17,772 bases of DNA from Eubacterium sp. (lineage in GTDB: Bacteria > Bacillota_A > Clostridia > Lachnospirales > Lachnospiraceae), in the NCBI GenBank assembly GCA_017475785.1, contig JAFVEX010000202.1, positions 1-17,772 of the forward strand, read 5' to 3'. This document shows, in pieces, positions 1 to 8,164 of the stretch (the first letter of the stretch is position 1; every line of letters starts with the position of its first letter). The translations under genes and the position numbers were made by a program. The notes beneath the pieces are model-generated. The model was given only the letters and a program-made list of their open reading frames with translations. It was not told where the DNA came from and searched no databases.

Positions 1-165
1 CTCGCCGAAAACGGTGAAATCCTTCACGACTTCGTCCTTCATGCGAAGTGCTGCCGCAGTGCAGTGCGTATACACTTTCTTTGCGTCAGAGCTTCCGAGA
101 ATTTTCACGCCGTACGTTCCAAGCAGAAAGCCGCCGGCCAGAATTCCAAGTCTTTTTAATGCCAT
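1..165 (-). CDS. DUF6110 family protein, N-terminal part (runs off left edge)
   Basis: The first 55 codons of a gene that continues beyond the window. It begins MALKRLGILAGGFLLGTYGV, a short glycine-rich hydrophobic segment (about residues 5-23), followed by ILGSSDAKKVYTHCTAAALR. This pattern matches my memory of DUF6110 proteins, small Clostridia proteins commonly found beside heavy-metal P-type ATPases. The function of the family is not known. The start is fixed by a good Shine-Dalgarno sequence (AGGAGG) seven bases upstream of the ATG. The HMA-like gene upstream on the same strand fits a metal-transport locus, so a P-type ATPase off the left edge is a reasonable expectation but is not seen here. 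A promoter of its own lies at 233-262. Confidence 0.8.
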   Translation of the reverse strand, partial: MALKRLGILAGGFLLGTYGVKILGSSDAKKVYTHCTAAALRMKDEVVKDFTVFGE

Positions 166-232
166 AATTGATTCCTCCTGTATAAATAGCAAGTTTTTGA
201 AACGGCTTAATAACTGTTTCGTTGTTTGTTAC

Positions 233-262
233 AGTATATCCCCATGAAATAATATTAGTCAA
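233..262 (-). promoter_or_regulatory. Putative sigma-A promoter of the DUF6110 gene
   Basis: On the minus strand, TTGACT (257-262) and TATACT (233-238) are separated by 18 bp. Transcription would start near 226, giving a leader of about 60 bases before the ATG at 165. The promoter lies directly beside a cluster of inverted repeats. Confidence 0.55.
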
Positions 263-362
263 TTGCAACATTTTATCTGACAATATGCGAATTATTCTCT
301 GATTCGCCGACTAATTTAGTTCATTTTAACTAATATCGCAACATTTTGCGACAGGTTCGCAA
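254..362. repeat. Cluster of inverted repeats upstream of the DUF6110 promoter
   Basis: AT-rich intergenic stretch with several perfect inverted repeats. ATTAGTC (254-260) pairs with GACTAAT (309-315); inside that, GCGAAT (287-292) pairs with ATTCGC (302-307). TTAGTT (316-321) pairs with AACTAA (328-333) across 6 bp. TCGCAA (336-341), TTGCGA (346-351) and TCGCAA (357-362) alternate, so the middle copy can pair with either neighbour and the outer two are direct repeats 21 bp apart. No T-run follows, so this looks more like operator DNA than a terminator. The binding protein is unknown; a metal sensor is a guess from gene context. Confidence 0.5.
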
Positions 363-394
363 CTACAGATCTCGCGCTGCGCCAACAGCCTGCT

Positions 395-808
395 CTACAG
401 TCCCTTCAGTGTCACCAGCTGGTACAAGTGATATCCGACCTGAATCGGCATAGGAAGGGCGATGTCGGCCGCTGTCTCCAGAAAAATACGCCTGCGCATT
501 TTCCGTTTCAGCCTGGGGCTCAGTTTTCTACGCTCCAGCTCCTCCACATCGATCCGCTGTTCCAGCTGACCGGCAAACAACGCGACGTTCTGATACTGCA
601 GAGCCTTCAGTTTTTCCAGAATCATATTCCGGTCGCCGTCAAATGAGATCGCGATACCCCCAGTCGCCGGATAGAACGCGACATGCCTGACCGACTTCAT
701 CTGGGAAAGCGCGTACTCGAGCACTTCTTCCTCCGTCTCGCTGATTTTGCCGCTGATAAGGCGGATTCTCAGATAAGACTTTGTCTCATGCTGGATTGAA
801 AACTTCAT
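395..808 (-). CDS. HMA-like domain protein (137 aa), metal-transport associated
   Basis: The N-terminal ~80 residues have the alternating strand/helix pattern of a heavy-metal-associated (HMA) domain and resemble the N-terminal extension of Clostridia Cd/Zn/Cu P-type ATPases. The usual CxxC metal-binding loop is absent: the equivalent stretch reads FYPATGG. A basic linker (RRKLSPRLKRKMRRR) leads to a hydrophobic tail (about residues 113-135) that could touch or cross the membrane once. The frame is open back to 880, but the ATG at 808 is preceded by a perfect AAGGAGGT eight bases upstream, so I take 808 as the start. It reads toward the DUF6110 gene after a ~230-bp gap with its own promoter. 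A role as accessory or regulatory domain of a neighbouring metal pump is inferred. Confidence 0.75.
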   Translation of the reverse strand: MKFSIQHETKSYLRIRLISGKISETEEEVLEYALSQMKSVRHVAFYPATGGIAISFDGDRNMILEKLKALQYQNVALFAGQLEQRIDVEELERRKLSPRLKRKMRRRIFLETAADIALPMPIQVGYHLYQLVTLKGL

Positions 809-822
809 ACTGCTGAACCTCC

Positions 823-851
823 TTGTCAACTTCTCCCTGATTCGGTAAAAT
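823..851 (+). promoter_or_regulatory. Putative sigma-A promoter of the PrsW-like gene
   Basis: TTGTCA (823-828) and TAAAAT (846-851) are spaced by 17 bp on the plus strand, giving a leader of about 40 bases before the ATG at 901. A TTGACA hexamer on the opposite strand (894-899) could serve the divergent HMA-like gene, but I see no well-spaced -10 for it. Confidence 0.5.
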
Positions 852-900
852 AAAGCTGTCTGAACAGCAAAATAACGCAAAACAAAAGGAGCCTGTCAAA

Positions 901-1626
901 ATGTTTTTCTTCTTACCGTTTTTTAATCTGTATCTCTGGCTGTATGTGCTTGCCGCCATTGTGCCGGCGCTGTTCCTGATGCGGTATATCTATAGCAAGG
1001 ACAAGGTCGAAAAAGAACCGCCCGGGCTGCTTGCCGGCCTGTTTCTGCGCGGAATTCTGGCGGCTGGTGTTTCCATGCTTCTGGAAGGCATCGGAGAAAG
1101 CCTTCTGAATTACTCCGTGCCTGATCCGGGAAGTGTCCGGTACACGATGATTCTCGCGTTCCTGATCGTCGCCGTCGTAGAGGAAGGCACGAAATTTTTC
1201 TTCTGCTATCGGCGCACCTGGAAGGATCCGAATTTTGACTGCCGCTTTGACGGAATTGTCTACATGGTTTTTACGTCGCTCGGCTTTGCCGCCATTGAAA
1301 ATGTCATGTATGTCTTCCGCTACGGGCTTGGCGTCGCGCTTCCACGCGCCATTCTGTCCGTCCCGGGGCACATGGGCTTCGCTGTCTTTGCCGGCGCCCT
1401 GTACGGCCGGGCAAAAGACTATGATAAGCGAGGCATGGAGTCACAGAAATCCACCTGTCTGATCGTGGCATACGTGGCAGCTGTCTTCCTGCATGGCTTC
1501 TATGATACCTGTGCCATGCTGCAGACAACTCTGTCCTCCGTCATCTTCTATTCCTTTGTCATAATTATGTACGCGCTCGTCATCCGCCTGATCCGTAAGG
1601 AATCAGACAGTGACTATTATTTTTGA
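901..1626 (+). CDS. PrsW family intramembrane protease
   Basis: A 241-residue polytopic membrane protein with the PrsW/CPBP-like protease motifs in order: EEGTK (residues 94-98, the EExxK motif), FAAIEN (129-134), a conserved histidine in PGHMGF (H157) and HGFYD (198-202). Hydrophobic segments flank each motif, so the active site would lie within the bilayer. In Bacillus subtilis, PrsW makes the first cut in an anti-sigma factor, but other family members have different or unknown substrates. No sigma/anti-sigma pair is visible here, so the substrate is open. Start: AAGGAG lies about ten bases upstream of the ATG. The gene is divergent from the HMA-like gene with 92 bp between them. Confidence 0.9.
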   Translation: MFFFLPFFNLYLWLYVLAAIVPALFLMRYIYSKDKVEKEPPGLLAGLFLRGILAAGVSMLLEGIGESLLNYSVPDPGSVRYTMILAFLIVAVVEEGTKFFFCYRRTWKDPNFDCRFDGIVYMVFTSLGFAAIENVMYVFRYGLGVALPRAILSVPGHMGFAVFAGALYGRAKDYDKRGMESQKSTCLIVAYVAAVFLHGFYDTCAMLQTTLSSVIFYSFVIIMYALVIRLIRKESDSDYYF

Positions 1627-1716
1627 CAAACTGTGATCTTCTTTAATTATTGCACATACACCCGCTCTATTTCAAGGCTGTTAAAAAGGATGCGGGATTA
1701 ATCTGATACAGATTAT

Positions 1717-1748
1717 AATTGACTCCACTAGTCAATTCATCCTATAAT
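1717..1748 (+). promoter_or_regulatory. XRE gene promoter with overlapping palindromic operator
   Basis: TTGACT (1719-1724) and a consensus TATAAT (1743-1748) are separated by 18 bp. The -35 box lies inside a perfect inverted repeat: AATTGACT (1717-1724) and AGTCAATT (1730-1737) with a 5-bp spacer. A repressor bound there would block RNA polymerase, so autoregulation by the XRE protein encoded next is likely. Confidence 0.65.
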
Positions 1749-1794
1749 GACTGCAGTTTACAAATATAGGATGTTGTGTAGGAGAAATGGTATC

Positions 1795-2019
1795 ATGTAT
1801 CGGAGACTTCGCAGCCTGCGGGAGGAATCAGCACTGAATCAGACTAAGATCGCTGCCTATCTGCATATGTCGCAGACAGGCTACTCGAAATATGAGACAG
1901 GAGAAAATGATATACCCACTGCCGTGCTCATCAAATTGGCACACTATTACGAAACAAGCGTGGATTACCTGCTTGGAGTAACCGATGAAAAAAAGCCTTA
2001 TCCCAGGCGCGCGGAATAA
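1795..2019 (+). CDS. XRE family helix-turn-helix regulator (74 aa)
   Basis: A small Cro/cI-type DNA-binding protein consisting almost only of the HTH_3 domain: LREESALNQTKIAAYLHMSQ is the first part of the helix-turn-helix, followed by the family signature YSKYETGENDIP and the C-terminal helix ending YYETSVDYLLGVTDE. An upstream in-frame ATG at 1747 overlaps the -10 box, so it cannot be the start. The ATG at 1795 has AGGAG ten bases upstream. There is no ligand-binding or protease domain. The gene stands alone between the PrsW-like gene and a bidirectional terminator. Its targets are unknown apart from a probable effect on its own promoter. Confidence 0.85.
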   Translation: MYRRLRSLREESALNQTKIAAYLHMSQTGYSKYETGENDIPTAVLIKLAHYYETSVDYLLGVTDEKKPYPRRAE

Positions 2020-2020
2020 G

Positions 2021-2088
2021 AAAAAAAGGACTGCCGCTCCGGATTGATCTGAAACATCTTATCAGATCGGCCGCGCGGCAGTTTTTTG
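2021..2088. terminator. Bidirectional rho-independent terminator between the XRE gene and asnA
   Basis: ACTGCCGC (2030-2037) pairs with GCGGCAGT (2075-2082), and inside it GATCTGA pairs with TCAGATC. A T-run follows on the plus strand (2082-2087) and an A-run precedes (2021-2027), so it can stop transcription from both convergent genes. Confidence 0.85.
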
Positions 2089-2131
2089 TATGAAAGGAAA
2101 AGATTCATCGATCTTTTATAAGATTCGTCAC

Positions 2132-3139
2132 TTACAGCAGCTCGATATTATGCGCCTTGCACTGCTCACGCATCTCCTGCGGCCAGATGCTTGCCTGAAC
2201 CTCTCCGATATGCACGCGTCCGAGCAGGAGCATGCACAGACGGGACTGGCCGATTCCGCCTCCGATGGTATACGGCAGTTCTCCATTCAGCAGCATTTTG
2301 TGGTATGGAAGCTCTCTTCTCTCCTCGCAGCCTGCCTTTGCCAGCTGCTCCGCGAGGGAAATCTCGTCTACGCGGATGCCCATGCTGGATATTTCCAGCG
2401 CGCAGTCCAGCGGCTCGTACCAGAACAGGATATCGCCGTTCAGCTGCCAGTCGTCATAGTCTGGCGCCCGGCCGTCATGCGGCTTGCCGTCGGCCAGTTT
2501 TTCGCCGATTCTGGTCACAAATATGCAGCCGTATTTCTTCGCCGCGATGTTTTCGCGCTCTTTGGCCGTTGTCCCGGGGTATTTCTCAAGCAGCTTTTCC
2601 GAGTCTACAAAATGGATTTCCTCCGGAAGGCGGTAAACCGCTTTCGGGTACTTATACCAGACCTCATGCTCCATGTGCTTGATGATCCGGAAAATCATCT
2701 CTACGGTTTTCCGGAGCGTGTCCATCGTGCGGTCTTCTTTTCTGATCACGCGTTCCCAGTCCCACTGATCCACATAGCACGAATGCAGATTGTCCAGCTC
2801 TTCGTCGCGTCTGATCGCGTTCATGTTCGTGTACAGTCCCTCTCCCGGCCTGAACCCGTAGTTCTTCAGCGCCATGCGCTTCCACTTTGCCAGGGACTGC
2901 ACGACCTCGATCGTCTCTTCCGGCTTCCACGGCACATCGAAGCTGACAGGGCGCTCCACCCCGTTCAGATTGTCATTCAGGCCGGTGCTTTTTTCCACAA
3001 AAAGCGGCGCAGAAATTCTGGAAAGGTTCATCTGCCTTCCGAACTCCTTCTGAAACGTGTCGCGAATGTATTTGATCGCGTCCTGTGTCTCGCGGACAGT
3101 CAGGCGCGGATTGTATTTTTCCGGAAGTATCAGGCTCAT
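2132..3139 (-). CDS. asnA: Aspartate-ammonia ligase (asparagine synthetase A)
   Basis: AsnA makes asparagine from aspartate, ammonia and ATP (releasing AMP and pyrophosphate) in the cytoplasm; it is related to class II aminoacyl-tRNA synthetases. At 335 residues it has the normal family length. Visible family features: [11 protein letters not shown] near the N-terminus, [15 protein letters not shown] (residues 55-69), AKWKRMAL (84-91), [20 protein letters not shown] (110-129) and the C-terminal GGGIGQSRL (293-301), the class II motif-3 type ATP site. The frame extends upstream to a TTG at 3172, but the ATG at 3139 with AAGGAG just upstream gives the conserved N-terminus [12 protein letters not shown] see no T-box or other riboswitch in the leader. 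It has its own promoter (3228-3256) and ends at the terminator shared with the XRE gene. Confidence 0.95.
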   Translation of the reverse strand: MSLILPEKYNPRLTVRETQDAIKYIRDTFQKEFGRQMNLSRISAPLFVEKSTGLNDNLNGVERPVSFDVPWKPEETIEVVQSLAKWKRMALKNYGFRPGEGLYTNMNAIRRDEELDNLHSCYVDQWDWERVIRKEDRTMDTLRKTVEMIFRIIKHMEHEVWYKYPKAVYRLPEEIHFVDSEKLLEKYPGTTAKERENIAAKKYGCIFVTRIGEKLADGKPHDGRAPDYDDWQLNGDILFWYEPLDCALEISSMGIRVDEISLAEQLAKAGCEERRELPYHKMLLNGELPYTIGGGIGQSRLCMLLLGRVHIGEVQASIWPQEMREQCKAHNIELL

Positions 3140-3140
3140 A

Positions 3141-3169
3141 ATTCTTGTCTCCTTATATTCTTGTCTCCT
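3141..3169 (-). repeat. Tandem duplication of the asnA ribosome-binding site
   Basis: On the minus strand the sequence AGGAGACAAGAAT occurs twice, 16 bp apart (plus-strand positions 3157-3169 and 3141-3153), directly before the asnA ATG. The proximal copy is the expected Shine-Dalgarno sequence. The distal copy overlaps an in-frame TTG at 3172. Confidence 0.8.
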
Positions 3170-3227
3170 CAAATTGATATCTGCAGAAGCCCAAAGCAGA
3201 CGTCACAGCAAATCTGACATCGACTAT

Positions 3228-3256
3228 AGTATATCTTCCTGATATATCACAGCCAA
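3228..3256 (-). promoter_or_regulatory. Putative sigma-A promoter of asnA
   Basis: On the minus strand, TTGGCT (3251-3256) and TATACT (3228-3233) are separated by 17 bp. Transcription would start near 3221, giving an ~80-base leader. The spacer contains GATATATC, a short palindrome. Confidence 0.55.
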
Positions 3257-3445
3257 TTATACGGCAAAATTGTTCTCGTGACCACTACTATTATGATATG
3301 GCTGCATGTGAATTTGATTCTGCGGAACACTTCATTGCTCCAAAGCACGATCGTCTGGGTCACCGCAGCAAGGTTTCTGTCTGGCTCGCTGCAGCAAGGT
3401 TTCTGTCTGGCTCGCCGCAGCAGGGTCTCTGTCTGGCTCGCTGCG
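3257..3445. other. Intergenic region between asnA promoter and glpK stop
   Basis: Apart from the 26-bp tandem repeat next to glpK, I see no gene and no convincing rho-independent terminator here. The open frames over this stretch come from the repeat, whose 26-bp period shifts the frame at each unit, so they are not credible genes. Confidence 0.5.
3365..3442. repeat. Three 26-bp tandem repeats directly downstream of glpK
   Basis: Units at 3365-3390, 3391-3416 and 3417-3442 follow one another without gaps. Unit 2 differs from unit 1 at one base and unit 3 at two. Each unit starts GCAGCAAGG and ends CTGGCTCGCT. Weaker similarity continues on both sides: GTCTGGGTCACC (3353-3364) on the left, and the last codons of glpK (3443-3468, about half identical, mostly transitions) on the right. 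The array begins three bases from the glpK stop codon. Function is unknown; each unit can form only a weak GCAGC/GCTGC stem. Confidence 0.85.
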
Positions 3446-5005
<1,560 letters not shown>

Positions 5006-6022
5006 TCAGTTATTACGAAGCGTGTCACAATATGTATCAGCATTGTCCGCATCGATAATCTGCCACGGTACTTCCGTGGTTTTATCAATCTGCTTTCCGT
5101 CCAGATAAGCGAGTACCGTCTCGACACACAGTCTGCCGATTTCCTCCGGAAACTGCGCCGTTGTGCCGATGACCTGACTGTCCTTGCCCGTCAGCTCGGC
5201 GATCTCCAGCATGCCGTCAAACCCGTAAAGACTGACTGAGGTCTTTCCGGAGGCCAGAATCATCTGCCACGCGTTCCATGTGATCTCATCCTCTGTCGTA
5301 ATGAACAGGCTGAGATCCGGATAGCGCTGCATCAGTTTGCGCACGTCCTCCTTGGCGCCTGCAGGGCTGGAAAAACAGGTTTCCATCACTTCTATGCCGT
5401 TTTCCGTCAGTCCGTCGGCAATTCCCTCTGCCCGCTCGTCATGCGTCGAATCCCCCAGCGTCCCGCGCAGAATCACGGCAGTTCCTGTATTGCCAAGTTC
5501 ATTCGCGGCAAAAACGGCGCCGGCCTTTGCCGCCTCATAATTATTTGTGCCGATGTAAGCGACTTTATCTTCCAACGCGGTGTCTGTGTCGACCGCGAAC
5601 ACCGGGATCTCCTTATCGGCAGCGCGCCGGAGGGCTGGATACAGCATCTCATCACTGATTGGCGCAACACAGATAGCGTCAACATCTTCCTCGATCAGCT
5701 GATCGATCTTTTCGATCTGTTCCGCTGCCACGACATTGCCGCTTCCGGCGAGATACAGAAGCTCCACGCCCTTCTCGTCGCAGACTTCCTGCGCGGAAGC
5801 CTGCATGCGCAGCCAGTGATCTCTTCCGTTTTCTTTTACGACGAAGCCGATCCGGATCCGATCCTCTTCCTTCCCGCTGTCTGCTGCCGCAGCAGAACCT
5901 GACTCTGCCGCAGCAGCGCTGCTCTCGGCCGTGCCCTGGCCTCTGCTGCCGCAGCCAAGCATCAGCCCGCACAGCAGGAATACGGATAATCCTGTCCGCC
6001 ACGTCCGTCTCATTTGTCTCAT
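5006..6022 (-). CDS. Sugar-binding (RbsB-like) periplasmic-binding lipoprotein
   Basis: A 338-residue type I periplasmic-binding protein. The N-terminus has a positively charged start, a hydrophobic stretch and the lipobox LMLGC (lipidated Cys24), so it would be anchored on the outer face of the membrane. An alanine/serine-rich linker follows (to about residue 48), then the ribose-type fold: IRIGFVVKENGRDHWLRM, IDQLIEEDVDAICVAP, IPVFAVDTDT, YIGTNNYEAAKAGA and the C-terminal lobe with LYGFDGM. The family delivers sugars to ABC permeases or to chemotaxis/two-component sensors. No ABC permease or ATPase gene is in the window. Start: GAAGG lies six bases upstream of the ATG at 6022. Gaps to neighbours are short (39 bp upstream, 60 bp downstream). 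The ligand cannot be named. Confidence 0.88.
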   Translation of the reverse strand: MRQMRRTWRTGLSVFLLCGLMLGCGSRGQGTAESSAAAAESGSAAAADSGKEEDRIRIGFVVKENGRDHWLRMQASAQEVCDEKGVELLYLAGSGNVVAAEQIEKIDQLIEEDVDAICVAPISDEMLYPALRRAADKEIPVFAVDTDTALEDKVAYIGTNNYEAAKAGAVFAANELGNTGTAVILRGTLGDSTHDERAEGIADGLTENGIEVMETCFSSPAGAKEDVRKLMQRYPDLSLFITTEDEITWNAWQMILASGKTSVSLYGFDGMLEIAELTGKDSQVIGTTAQFPEEIGRLCVETVLAYLDGKQIDKTTEVPWQIIDADNADTYCDTLRNN

Positions 6023-6061
6023 CTCATACCTTCACTGTAAACTCAGCCTGCCTGTCCGTTC

Positions 6062-7096
6062 TCATACCATCTCCGCCAGTTCCAGAATCAGCTGCCGGCT
6101 TTTCTCCCAGCCCAGGCAGGGATCTGTGATGGATTTTCCGAAAACACCTTCGCCGATCCGCTGCGCGCCGTCCTCCAGATAGCTCTCGACCATTAAACCT
6201 TTTACCAGCTTCCGTATCTCAGGCGCGACATGCCGGCTGTGCACGACGTCCTGCGCGATCCGAACCTGCTCCAGATATGCCTTGCCGGAATTTGAGTGAT
6301 TGGTGTCGATAATGGCCGCCGGATTCTGCAGACCCCGTTCTTCATACGCCTCGATCAGATTGCGCAGATCTTCATAGTGATAATTGGGGATATGGCGTCC
6401 GGATTTGCTGTCGTGTCCGCGCAAAATCGCGTGCGCGAGCGGGTTGCCTTCCGTCCGGACCTCCCAGCCGCGGTAAACGAAGGTCTGCCGGCTCTGCGCC
6501 GCGGTGATGGAATTCATCATCACATCCATGTCGCCGCTGGTCGGATTTTTCATGCCGGCAGGGATGCCGATTCCGCTGGCTACCAGCCTGTGCTGCTGAT
6601 CCTCGACAGACCGCGCGCCGATGGCCACATAGGACAGCAGATCCGACAGATAGCGGTGATTCTCCGGATAAAGCATTTCCTCCGCGCAGGTAAAGCCGGT
6701 CTCGCGGACGATGCGGGCGTGCATCTCACGGATGGCGATGATACCGGCGAGCATGTCCTCAGCCTTCTCCGGATCCGGCTGGTGCAGCATTCCCTTGTAG
6801 CCCTTTCCCAGCGTGCGCGGCTTGTTTGTGTAGCAGCGCGGAATGATCAGAAGGACATCCTTCACCTGCTCCTGTATTCCGGCCAGCCGGTACATGTATT
6901 CCAGCACCGCGTCCTCGTTGTCGGCAGAACACGGGCCGATCAGCAGCAGAAACCTGTCGCTTTTGCCCGTAAAAACAGCCGCGATTTCCTCATCCCGCTG
7001 TTCCTTGATTTCTCTTATTTTTGCCGCGACCGGATATTCCCGTTTCAGCTCCTCCGGGGTGGGAAGCCTGCGGACAAACTCCATTTTCATTTCCAT
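6062..7096 (-). CDS. 3-deoxy-7-phosphoheptulonate synthase (DAHP synthase), AroFGH type
   Basis: Condenses phosphoenolpyruvate and erythrose 4-phosphate into DAHP, the first step of the shikimate pathway. It is a 344-residue class I-alpha enzyme. Metal ligands expected from E. coli AroG are in place: C56 in LIGPCSADNEDAV, H267 in IIDTNHSNSGK, E304 in GLMVESYLEDGAQ and D325 in SITDPCLGW. Substrate-site motifs KPRT (92-95), GYKGMLHQPDP (99-109), GARSVEDQQHR (160-170) and PAGMKNPTSGDMD (179-191) are also intact. Start: AGGAG sits ten bases before the ATG at 7096; internal ATGs follow at codons 3 and 5. It begins only 24 bp after the LysR stop. No other aromatic-pathway gene is visible nearby, and feedback type cannot be told from the sequence alone. 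Confidence 0.93.
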   Translation of the reverse strand: MEMKMEFVRRLPTPEELKREYPVAAKIREIKEQRDEEIAAVFTGKSDRFLLLIGPCSADNEDAVLEYMYRLAGIQEQVKDVLLIIPRCYTNKPRTLGKGYKGMLHQPDPEKAEDMLAGIIAIREMHARIVRETGFTCAEEMLYPENHRYLSDLLSYVAIGARSVEDQQHRLVASGIGIPAGMKNPTSGDMDVMMNSITAAQSRQTFVYRGWEVRTEGNPLAHAILRGHDSKSGRHIPNYHYEDLRNLIEAYEERGLQNPAAIIDTNHSNSGKAYLEQVRIAQDVVHSRHVAPEIRKLVKGLMVESYLEDGAQRIGEGVFGKSITDPCLGWEKSRQLILELAEMV

Positions 7097-7120
7097 TTGA
7101 TCGATACTCCTGATCCTGTA

Positions 7121-7999
7121 TTAATCCATGTTTCTGTATTGCTTCAGGATGTGCCGGTACAGCGTGCGCACAGCCGGCGCCATAAACTGCGGATCCAGCG
7201 AAGCCAGTCCGATCAGGCGGCTCGCGTCCGGCAGAATCCGGTACTGCCGCACCTGGTAAGGAATGTCATGCATAACCAGTTCCGGCATAATGCAGATGCC
7301 AAACCCATTCGCGACCAGCGCAATCGTAGAGAGATCATCTACCACATGATAGCCGGTCTGCACGCGCAGCTCATTTTCTTTCAGAAATTTTTGAATATCC
7401 GCGTCGGTCGACTCACGCTGTACGACGAAATGATGGCGGGACATCTCCTCGACCGTCATCACCTCGGTATCATCCTGCTTTTTGAAGTCCGACGGGACGA
7501 TGCATACCAGCGCGTCCCGGTAAAACGGCTCAATTGCCAGATCTCCCGCGCTGGAGGTCGACAGAAATCCAAAATCCACAATGCCGCTCTTGATCCAGTA
7601 GGATACATCGTCATATGTGCCCTGAAAGACCTCGATCTGAATCTCCGGATACTCTTTCTGAAACGACTTAATGATCGTCGGCATCCAGTTTGTGCAGACA
7701 CTGGAGAAACAGCCGACCTTCACCTTCCCCTGCTTCAGGCCGTTCAGCTCTGCTACCAGCTGCTGCAGGCTCTCGTCGCTGTTCAGGACAGCATTGACAT
7801 AGGGAAGCATGTGCTCTCCGTGATTCGTGAGCGCTACACCGGACCGGCTGCGCGTAAACACAGCAAACCCCAGCTCTTTTTCCATCGTAGAGACTGCGTG
7901 ACTGATCGCGGAGGGCGTCAGCCCAAGCACCTCAGCGGCCTTCTGAAAGCTGCCGATTTCGGCGACTGTCTTAAAAACTTGATAAGATAACAGTGTCAT
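7121..7999 (-). CDS. LysR family transcriptional regulator
   Basis: A 292-residue LTTR. The N-terminal winged helix-turn-helix (residues 1-60) includes SFQKAAEVLGLTPSAISHAV and the usual LGFAVFTRSRSGVALTNHGE. The effector-binding domain (about 90-290) starts GKVKVGCFSSVCTNWMP and has IVDFGFLSTSS and VANGFGICIMPE, typical of the periplasmic-binding fold. It lies upstream of, and in the same direction as, the DAHP synthase gene with only 24 bp between, so it is probably in the same transcript, unlike the more usual divergent LysR layout. Start: GAGAGG eight bases before the ATG. The promoter at 8020-8048 leaves a leader of only ~14 bases. Inducer and targets are unknown. Confidence 0.9.
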   Translation of the reverse strand: MTLLSYQVFKTVAEIGSFQKAAEVLGLTPSAISHAVSTMEKELGFAVFTRSRSGVALTNHGEHMLPYVNAVLNSDESLQQLVAELNGLKQGKVKVGCFSSVCTNWMPTIIKSFQKEYPEIQIEVFQGTYDDVSYWIKSGIVDFGFLSTSSAGDLAIEPFYRDALVCIVPSDFKKQDDTEVMTVEEMSRHHFVVQRESTDADIQKFLKENELRVQTGYHVVDDLSTIALVANGFGICIMPELVMHDIPYQVRQYRILPDASRLIGLASLDPQFMAPAVRTLYRHILKQYRNMD

Positions 8000-8019
8000 G
8001 GCATTTTCCTCTCCAGATG

Positions 8020-8048
8020 AGTATATCCCACAAAATGGCCTCTTTCAA
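8020..8048 (-). promoter_or_regulatory. Putative sigma-A promoter of the lysR-aroG-lipoprotein-glpK transcript
   Basis: On the minus strand, TTGAAA (8043-8048) and TATACT (8020-8025) are separated by 17 bp. It lies immediately after the upstream terminator, whose T-run it nearly touches. No comparable promoter is seen in the short gaps between lysR, the DAHP synthase gene, the lipoprotein gene and glpK. Confidence 0.6.
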
Positions 8049-8050
8049 TC

Positions 8051-8110
8051 AAAAAAAGAAACCCGCCTCTGCACTGTGCATGTTCAGACAGTTTACAGAA
8101 AGCGGGTTTC
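8051..8110 (-). terminator. Rho-independent terminator after the TIM-barrel enzyme gene
   Basis: GAAACCCGC (8058-8066) pairs with GCGGGTTTC (8102-8110); an inner ACTGT/ACAGT pair extends the hairpin. On the minus strand it is followed by seven Ts (8057 to 8051). It ends the AGCS-isomerase transcript. Confidence 0.88.
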
Positions 8111-8164
8111 CTTTGTTTATTTATGCATCATACAGCCGGTTTTTTACCGGCAGACTGGCTGTGA

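Noticed and set aside
2090..3217. Long plus-strand open frame (375 codons) over asnA
   Set aside because: It is antisense to the complete, well-conserved asnA gene, shows no domain, and its composition is that of a complementary-strand shadow.
3140..3260. T-box or asparagine-linked riboswitch before asnA
   Set aside because: The leader is only ~80 bases and lacks the conserved T-box element and a terminator/antiterminator pair.
6296..7990. 564-codon plus-strand open frame over the DAHP synthase and LysR genes
   Set aside because: It spans two intact, clearly conserved minus-strand genes and the gap between them; His/Arg/Leu-rich antisense composition and no recognised motif.
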